The translations under genes and the position numbers were made by a program. Positions 15,601 to 19,033 of a stretch of DNA of 19,033 nt are shown here, piece after piece. The stretch spans positions 1-19,033 of the forward strand of contig JAZRXA010000047.1 of assembly GCA_045599965.1 (NCBI GenBank), in the 5' to 3' direction. Position 1 is the first letter of the stretch; each line of letters begins with the position of its first letter. The DNA comes from RGIG5612 sp045599965 (lineage in GTDB: Bacteria; Bacillota; Clostridia; Lachnospirales; Lachnospiraceae). The notes beneath the pieces are model-generated. The model did not search any database, had not been told where the DNA came from, and saw only the letters and a list, made by a program, of their open reading frames with translations.

Positions 15601-16310
15601 ATGGTTTTATATTCTATGTACCAGCGTGGCTAACTAGCAAAATTGATCCATCGACAGGATTCGTAAATTTGCTTAACCCAAAATATACGAATGTAAAAGA
15701 AGCCAAGGAATTTTTTGATAAATTTGAAAAGATAAGATTTAATTCAAATGAAAATATATTTGAATTTACATTTGATTATGATAATTTCCCAAAAGGGTTA
15801 ACGGATTATCAAAAGAAATGGACAATCTGTTCCTATGGAGAAAGAATTAGAACATTCAGAAATGATAAAAAAAATAATGAATGGGATAACGAAATAATTG
15901 TTTTAACAGATAAATTCAAGGAACTATTTGATAAGTTTGATATTTCATGCAATGAAGACATGAAAGAAAATATTATATCAATGGAAAGTAAAGATTTTTT
16001 TGAAGAATTGATATGGTTGTTAAAACTTACTCTACAAATGAGAAACAGCATCACAGGCAACACGGAAGTGGATTATATTATTTCGCCTGTTAGAGGAAAC
16101 GATGGTAAGTTTTATAATAGCAATGAATATAAGCAAAAAGAAGGTTCGAAATTACCAGACGATGCAGATGCAAACGGCGCATACAATATTGCAAGGAAGG
16201 CTCTTAGGATGATTGATATTATTAAGCAAAGTAGCGAAGAAGATTATGCTAGAGCCAAATTAACAGTGACAAATAAAGATTGGCTGAGGTATGCACAAAG
16301 TAATGACTGA
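12618..16310 (+). CDS. cas12a: Cas12a (Cpf1), type V-A CRISPR effector nuclease
   Basis: This 1230-residue protein is full length and follows the Lachnospiraceae ND2006 enzyme closely from the first motif (YPLSKTLRF, 11-19) to the last. Cas12a processes its own pre-crRNA and uses one RuvC site to cut both DNA strands beside a T-rich PAM. The RuvC triad is present: D837 (GIDRGERN), E930 (AIEDLNGGF) and D1184 (DADANGAY). The Nuc-domain arginine is R1142 (QMRNSITG). The crRNA-processing residues match H764, K773 and K790. PAM-reading positions are K542, Y546 and K599, while the position equal to Lb Gly532 is Ala536. ATG 12618 has AAGGAG nine bases upstream; a longer TTG reading at 12579 lacks such support. 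It overlaps the cas4 remnant by 8 nt and lies in sense with the array. Confidence 0.97.
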   Translation: MKKIDNFINEYPLSKTLRFQLKPVGKTEENFEKKLLLEKDEKRAEDYAKVKIYLDRYYRRFVEETLSKIDLEGLDEYANLYMTNNRSKDDEDKLKKIEDNLRKQIAKGFQGIEGFSNLTKKEIIRDILPNFLTDEEELKEVQEFYNFTTYFKGFFDNRKNIFTEEEKTTGVAYRCINDNLPKFMDNIKSFIIIKNILSKDLDQVSDNMFDIYSQISDISALDELFDIQLYSRFLSQTSIEIYNKIIGGYVFSDGTKIQGINEVVNLFNQKNKTKLPLLKPLFKQILSENESISFIPEMFKSDNELLSSLNELYISGEESISKSLKDIKKIFLDMNSFDLNGIHIVSGTAITDLSKNVFGEWHTIRDAWNKEYDKLHVKKKITEAYYDKQTKDYKAVKSFSIENIEKLTESKGDIVSYYAKSANEFCKIIEEKYEKAKGLLTSEYKEKKRLSKNDNAIALIKDFLDSIKNLERLIKPLTGTGKEFYKDETFYGKFLPVFENIQKVDKIYDKTRNYLTQKPYSKDKIKLNFDNPQLLAGWDKNKETDYRCVLLKDKTKYYLGIMDKGNNKVFEENHFNEEKNYYEKMKYKLLPDPSKMLPKVFFAKRNLEYFNPSNEILEIRKKESYKKGDTFNKNDLHKFIEFYKKSISIHPDWKEFGFKFSNTKDYENIGEFFREVRNQGFTLDFDKVSKEYVDKLVEEGKLYLFQIYNKDFSEYSKGTPNLHTMYFKMLFDERNLADTVFKLNGEAEMFYRKASIGETEKIIHVANEAIKNKNPQNPKKESKFGYDIIKDKRFTKRSFMLHIPITLNFHANGQDYINDKVRKCIRECDKNYVIGIDRGERNLLYVCVVDETGKIVEQFSLNEIISEYNNQKHIVDYHLLLDEKEKERDKARQNWTAVENIKELKEGYLSQVIHKICELVEKYDAIIAIEDLNGGFKNSRKKVEKQVYQKFEKQLIDKLDFMVDKQKNIDENGGLLKAYQLANNGPGYINKGIQNGFIFYVPAWLTSKIDPSTGFVNLLNPKYTNVKEAKEFFDKFEKIRFNSNENIFEFTFDYDNFPKGLTDYQKKWTICSYGERIRTFRNDKKNNEWDNEIIVLTDKFKELFDKFDISCNEDMKENIISMESKDFFEELIWLLKLTLQMRNSITGNTEVDYIISPVRGNDGKFYNSNEYKQKEGSKLPDDADANGAYNIARKALRMIDIIKQSSEEDYARAKLTVTNKDWLRYAQSND

Positions 16311-16627
16311 AAACCCAATAAGTATTTCAAACCTAAATGATTTTATCTTTTGCCCAGCATCTATATATTTTCATATGTTGTATGGTGAAATAAATAATAT
16401 ACAAATGCAGTCAACATATCAAATAAATGGAAGCGCAACACATGAGACAATTGACAATCAAAAATACACAACATCCTCAAATGTTTTGCAAGGGATATCA
16501 GTTTTTTCAGAAAAATATGGACTAACTGGAAAAATAGATTTGTTTTATCAAGATAGTGGGATATTAGTAGAAAGAAAAAGACAAATAAAAACAATATTTT
16601 GGATTGAAAGAAATGGGTTATGATATA
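16303..16627 (+). pseudogene. cas4: cas4 remnant (internal deletion, 3' truncation)
   Basis: From ATG 16303 (GAGGT 12 bases upstream) the frame gives 106 residues ending at TGA 16621-16623, against roughly 160-200 for Cas4. The first ~100 look like Cas4: the N-terminal cysteine (DFIFCPASIYFH), YQINGSATHETIDN, and the RecB-type G-x-x-D and E-x-K motifs (GKIDLFYQDSG, LVERKRQ). After IKTIF the frame breaks, and the +1 frame at 16601-16627 reads GLKEMGYDI, a segment that normally comes about 12-13 residues later. The Q-x-x-Y motif and the C-terminal iron-sulfur cysteines are gone, so it should be inactive. No cas1 or cas2 follows; the CRISPR array begins 23 nt later. Confidence 0.82.
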
Positions 16628-16649
16628 GGGACACCTAGTTCAAGGCTCA

Positions 16650-17126
16650 CGCTAAGGCGATATAAAAATTTCTACTGTTGTAGATTTCTAAAAAATATTC
16701 ATAACCTGGAAAGGGCTAAGGCGATATAAAAATTTCTACTGTTGTAGATAATAGCCGGAGCAAATCCTATTGCAAGGCTAAGGCGATATAAAAATTTCTA
16801 CTGTTGTAGATTAAGTATATGACTTTGTGGATTGCCGAGGCTAAGGCAATATAAAAATTTCTACTGTTGTAGATAAATCGCAGGGTCTGAAGATAGGCAA
16901 CGGCTAAGGCGATATAAAAATTTCTACTGTTGTAGATTGTGTAATTAACTAATGGTGAATTACTCGGCTAAGGCAATATAAAAATTTCTACTGTTGTAGA
17001 TTTCTTGAGGTGTTAAATTCATTTTAATGGCTAAGGCGATATAAAAATTTCTACTGTTGTAGATTATCACGAGATGAATTTGATGCCTTAGGCTAAGGCA
17101 ATATAAAAATTTCTATTGTTATAGAT
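16650..17126 (+). CRISPR. Type V-A CRISPR array, 8 repeats and 7 spacers
   Basis: The 36-nt repeats start at 16650, 16714, 16776, 16839, 16902, 16966, 17029 and 17091; spacers are 28, 26, 27, 27, 27, 28 and 26 nt. Each repeat ends in the Cas12a crRNA handle (AATTTCTACTGTTGTAGAT), with stem TCTAC/GTAGA around TGTT, so crRNAs read on the + strand, in sense with cas12a. Repeat 1 has C instead of G at its first base. Base 10 is G in repeats 1, 2, 3, 5 and 7 and A in 4, 6 and 8. Repeat 8 reads TCTATTGTTATAGAT at its 3' end. By eye no spacer matches elsewhere in the window. No separate leader is recognisable between the cas4 remnant and repeat 1. Confidence 0.98.
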
Positions 17127-17181
17127 ATTTCTTGTATTACATCATGTTTTTAGCGTTAAGAAGATAGAAAGATAAAAAGAT

Positions 17182-17226
17182 AAAAAGCAATGATTGTTTG
17201 TTGTTAAAATAAGCATTGCTTTTTTT
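17182..17226 (+). terminator. Terminator after the CRISPR array
   Basis: AAAAAGCAATG (17182-17192) pairs with CATTGCTTTTT (17214-17224) around a 21-nt loop, and T's continue to 17226. It would end transcripts of cas12a and the array. Its right arm also contains the -35 of the next promoter. Between repeat 8 and this hairpin there is only AT-rich DNA with near-tandem copies of AGATAAAA (about 17171-17186). Confidence 0.75.
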
Positions 17227-17244
17227 AAAAGTTGATAATATAAT
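17216..17244 (+). promoter_or_regulatory. Promoter of the toxin-antitoxin genes
   Basis: TTGCTT (17216-17221) and a perfect TATAAT (17239-17244) are spaced by 17 bp. The -35 lies in the right arm of the preceding terminator hairpin. Transcription would start near 17251, some 37 nt before the antitoxin ATG. Confidence 0.6.
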
Positions 17245-17287
17245 TTTGGTAAGAAAGTAGGAAAGTTGGAAAAGCGAGGGAGATATT

Positions 17288-17548
17288 ATGATTGCAGAAT
17301 TGAGACAAAAATCACAAATAACAATACCGAAAGAGATAATTACAAAATTATCTTTGTCAGCTGGTGATAAATTAGAAATATTTGAAAAGGATGGAACAAT
17401 TTGTTTGATGCCAGTAGTTGTATACCCAAAGTCATACGTTGACGAACTAAAAGCTGAAATTAAAAATGTAAAAGATAAATTGAATTCTGGTGACCAGCAG
17501 ATATTTGATAATGTTGAAGATCTTTTTATGGCACTCGAGGAGGATTGA
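17288..17548 (+). CDS. AbrB/MazE-type antitoxin
   Basis: This 86-residue protein has the swapped-hairpin AbrB/SpoVT/MazE DNA-binding fold: IAELRQKSQITIPKEIITKL, then SAGDKLEIFEKDGTICLMPV. The C-terminal half (about 50-86), acidic near the end, is the expected toxin-binding part. Such proteins bind their own promoter and neutralise the partner toxin. The start follows GCGAGGGAGAT. Its TGA overlaps the ATG of the downstream toxin gene by one base (TGATG), the usual coupled order antitoxin-toxin. The toxin is broken, so this antitoxin now seems to stand alone; it may still repress its own promoter. Confidence 0.9.
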   Translation: MIAELRQKSQITIPKEIITKLSLSAGDKLEIFEKDGTICLMPVVVYPKSYVDELKAEIKNVKDKLNSGDQQIFDNVEDLFMALEED

Positions 17549-17814
17549 TGTCTTATAAGATTGTTCTTACAGATAAATTCAAAAAGAATTACAAAAAGCT
17601 AGATTCTAATGTCAAGAAACAACTTAATAAGAAAATTGAAATAATGCAAGTCAATCCAATGCATCCGTCACTTAGGACAAAATGAATCCAAGGAACAAAT
17701 GATTTGTTTGAATTTAGTGTAAATATGGATGTAAGAGTAATATGGCATTATGCTGGCGAGCAACTTATATTATTGTTGGATATCGGACATCATGATATTT
17801 TAAATAGAAAATAA
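17548..17814 (+). pseudogene. RelE/YafQ-like toxin with an internal stop
   Basis: The frame from ATG 17548 to TAA 17812-17814 has 88 codons plus stop and reads as a RelE/ParE-superfamily mRNA-cleaving toxin: MSYKIVLTDKFKKNYKKL, then MHPSLRTK, then DLFEFSVNMDVRVIW and LLDIGHHDILNRK, with the C-terminal histidine of the YafQ/HigB-like branch. Codon 46 (17683-17685) is TGA, between SLRTK and IQGTND, where a basic residue is usual. CGA to TGA would be a single C-to-T change. The upstream piece (45 residues) lacks the catalytic half. TGA is a normal stop in this window (cas12a, antitoxin), so reading it as tryptophan is unlikely. A sequencing error remains possible. Confidence 0.82.
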
Positions 17815-17837
17815 AAATATTTTTCAGAGGACGAAAC

Positions 17838-18314
17838 ATGAGCATCGAAAAAGCAAAGGCATATATAAAAGAAGTTGGATATGAAGATAGGGTAATGGAG
17901 TTTGAGGTTTCTAGTGCAACGGTGGATCTTGCTGCTAAAGCTGCGAATGTAGAGCCAGGCCAGATAGCCAAGTCTCTTACTTTTAAGGTAGACGAAAAAC
18001 CTGTTATGATTTTATGCGCTGGCGATACTAAAATAGATAACTCTAAATATAAAGGAAAGTTTAGTTGTAAAGCAAAGATGCTTACGCCAGATGAGGTAGA
18101 TAGTTTTATTGGACATTCTATTGGCGGTGTTTGTCCGTTTGGAATAAATGATGGGGTAGATGTATATTTGGACGAATCGCTAAAGCGATTTGAGTATATT
18201 TATCCTGCTTGCGGTAATAGCCAAAGCGCAGTAAAACTCACCCCTGATGAGTTAGGCCAAATAGCAAATTCTAAAGAGTGGGTTGATGTTTGTAAGCTAA
18301 GAGAAGAGCAGTAA
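17838..18314 (+). CDS. YbaK/EbsC-type aminoacyl-tRNA deacylase
   Basis: This 158-residue protein matches the YbaK/EbsC single-domain editing family, which hydrolyses mischarged tRNAs such as Cys-tRNA(Pro). Lys45 in GQIAKSLTFK corresponds to the conserved catalytic lysine of the family, and GGVCPFGI (96-103) to the conserved loop near the active site. It is cytoplasmic. The exact tRNA specificity of this branch is not known to me. The start follows AGAGGA. The gap from the toxin pseudogene is only 23 nt with no clear promoter, so it is probably transcribed from the antitoxin promoter or by read-through. A strong terminator follows and separates it from the rRNA operon. Confidence 0.92.
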   Translation: MSIEKAKAYIKEVGYEDRVMEFEVSSATVDLAAKAANVEPGQIAKSLTFKVDEKPVMILCAGDTKIDNSKYKGKFSCKAKMLTPDEVDSFIGHSIGGVCPFGINDGVDVYLDESLKRFEYIYPACGNSQSAVKLTPDELGQIANSKEWVDVCKLREEQ

Positions 18315-18338
18315 AAAATAATTTAAAATAAGTACATG

Positions 18339-18381
18339 TTTTGGCTTCGATTTGAGGGTAAATCGAGGCCAAAATTTTTTT
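18339..18381 (+). terminator. Strong terminator after the YbaK-type gene
   Basis: A 15-bp stem (18339-18353 with 18360-18374, one G-U pair) closes the loop GAGGGT and is followed by seven T's. It isolates the rRNA promoter from upstream transcription. Confidence 0.92.
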
Positions 18382-18408
18382 AAACTTTTTTAAAAAAAGT
18401 TTAAAAAA
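18376..18408. repeat. AT-rich palindrome upstream of the rRNA promoter
   Basis: TTTTTTAAACTTTTTT (18376-18391) and AAAAAAGTTTAAAAAA (18393-18408) are exact reverse complements around one A. The right arm ends 4 bp before the -35, where A tracts act as UP elements for the RNA polymerase alpha subunit. The left arm shares its T's with the preceding terminator. Confidence 0.75.
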
Positions 18409-18412
18409 GTAA

Positions 18413-18441
18413 TTGACAAAGCAAATCAGTAATGCTATTAT
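18413..18441 (+). promoter_or_regulatory. rRNA operon promoter
   Basis: Consensus TTGACA (18413-18418), a 17-bp spacer and TATTAT (18436-18441) preceded by TGC form a very strong extended -10 promoter. Transcription should start near 18448, about 230 nt before the mature 16S end. Confidence 0.9.
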
Positions 18442-18447
18442 ATTCAA

Positions 18448-18678
18448 GCTGTCCCCTAAAAAACGGGGACAGCATAAATTCTAAAAAAGCTTGATTTTTC
18501 AAGGAATTTTGGAAGGCAACTTGATAATTGAATAGTATAAACCATCCCTGAAATTTCTAAAAAATTTCAAAATGCGAATCGTTAGAAATAACGAGCAAAA
18601 AACGGATAAAAAAAGCCAAGTTAATCTTGGCCAGAAAACTTAGTAATTGATTTTCCTATAAGGAAAAGAAATAAACAT
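18448..18678 (+). other. Hairpin-rich pre-16S rRNA leader
   Basis: This non-coding stretch begins with a 9-bp GC-rich hairpin (GCTGTCCCC 18448-18456 with GGGGACAGC 18465-18473) at about the first transcribed bases. It has no T tract after it, so it is not a terminator. Further hairpins are CTTGA/TCAAG (18490-18503), GAAATTT/AAATTTC (about 18550-18568), CGTTA-GAAA-TAACG (18580-18593), GCCAAG/CTTGGC (18615-18631) and TTTTCC/GGAAAA (about 18650-18666). Some probably serve rRNA processing and antitermination, as the region around ACTTGATAATTGAATAG suggests by likeness to other clostridial rRNA leaders. Confidence 0.65.

Positions 18679-19033
<355 letters not shown>

Noticed and set aside
16599..16627. 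Possible leader promoter TTGGAT-N17-GATATA before the array
   Set aside because: The -10 matches only three of six consensus bases and overlaps the cas4 coding remnant, so it is not distinguishable from chance.
16686..16696. First 11 bases of spacer 1 (TTCTAAAAAAT) also occur in the rRNA leader at 18555-18565
   Set aside because: The match stops after 11 low-complexity bases and is preceded by AAAT rather than a TTTV PAM, so self-targeting is not supported.
17127..17181. tracrRNA or anti-repeat near the array
   Set aside because: No stretch complementary to the repeat was seen, and type V-A systems do not need a tracrRNA.
17683..17685. TGA in the toxin read as tryptophan or as recoding
   Set aside because: TGA ends cas12a, the antitoxin and the ABC ATPase in this window, no recoding structure is apparent, and a basic residue rather than tryptophan is expected at this position.
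18521..18541. TTGATA and TATAAA in the rRNA leader as a second promoter
   Set aside because: The spacing is only 9 bp, far too short for a sigma-A promoter.

Overview
The window is AT-rich DNA of a Gram-positive anaerobe. Its right end carries the first ~355 nt of a 16S rRNA gene whose V1-V2 sequence looks like Lachnospiraceae (Clostridium cluster XIVa). The strong AGGAGG-type ribosome sites and a Cas12a closely resembling the Lachnospiraceae ND2006 protein (both judged from memory) agree with that. The species is not identified.

Left part (1-11500, almost all + strand): a ~480-nt non-coding start holds a 194-nt inverted-repeat element, a terminator-like hairpin, a structured segment and a promoter. 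Then come a DUF1847 metal-binding protein, a nitrilase-family amidohydrolase, an HSL-type esterase directly abutting cinA, and an ABC ATPase/FtsX-like permease pair. A separately promoted unit follows, with a perfect palindrome over its promoter/start region: a YhgE/Pip-like single-span protein, a metallophosphoesterase lipoprotein and an eight-span membrane protein. An S33-type alpha/beta hydrolase comes next; it is convergent with an EamA/DMT permease on the - strand, and the two share a bidirectional terminator.

Accessory part (12500-17800): a type V-A CRISPR-Cas locus. It has a short leader ORF overlapping cas12a by ATGA, a full-length cas12a with all expected nuclease and crRNA-processing residues, a broken cas4 remnant, no cas1 or cas2, and a CRISPR array of eight 36-nt repeats with seven spacers of 26-28 nt. 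The locus looks able to interfere but not to acquire spacers. The probable deletion scar runs from inside cas4 into the array. The terminal repeat carries paired substitutions that keep its processing hairpin. Just downstream sits a toxin-antitoxin pair with an intact AbrB-type antitoxin and a RelE/YafQ-like toxin broken by one TGA.

Right end (17838-19033): a YbaK/EbsC-type editing protein, a strong terminator, and a strong rRNA promoter (consensus -35, extended -10, AT-rich upstream palindrome) driving a hairpin-rich leader into 16S rRNA, which runs off the window.
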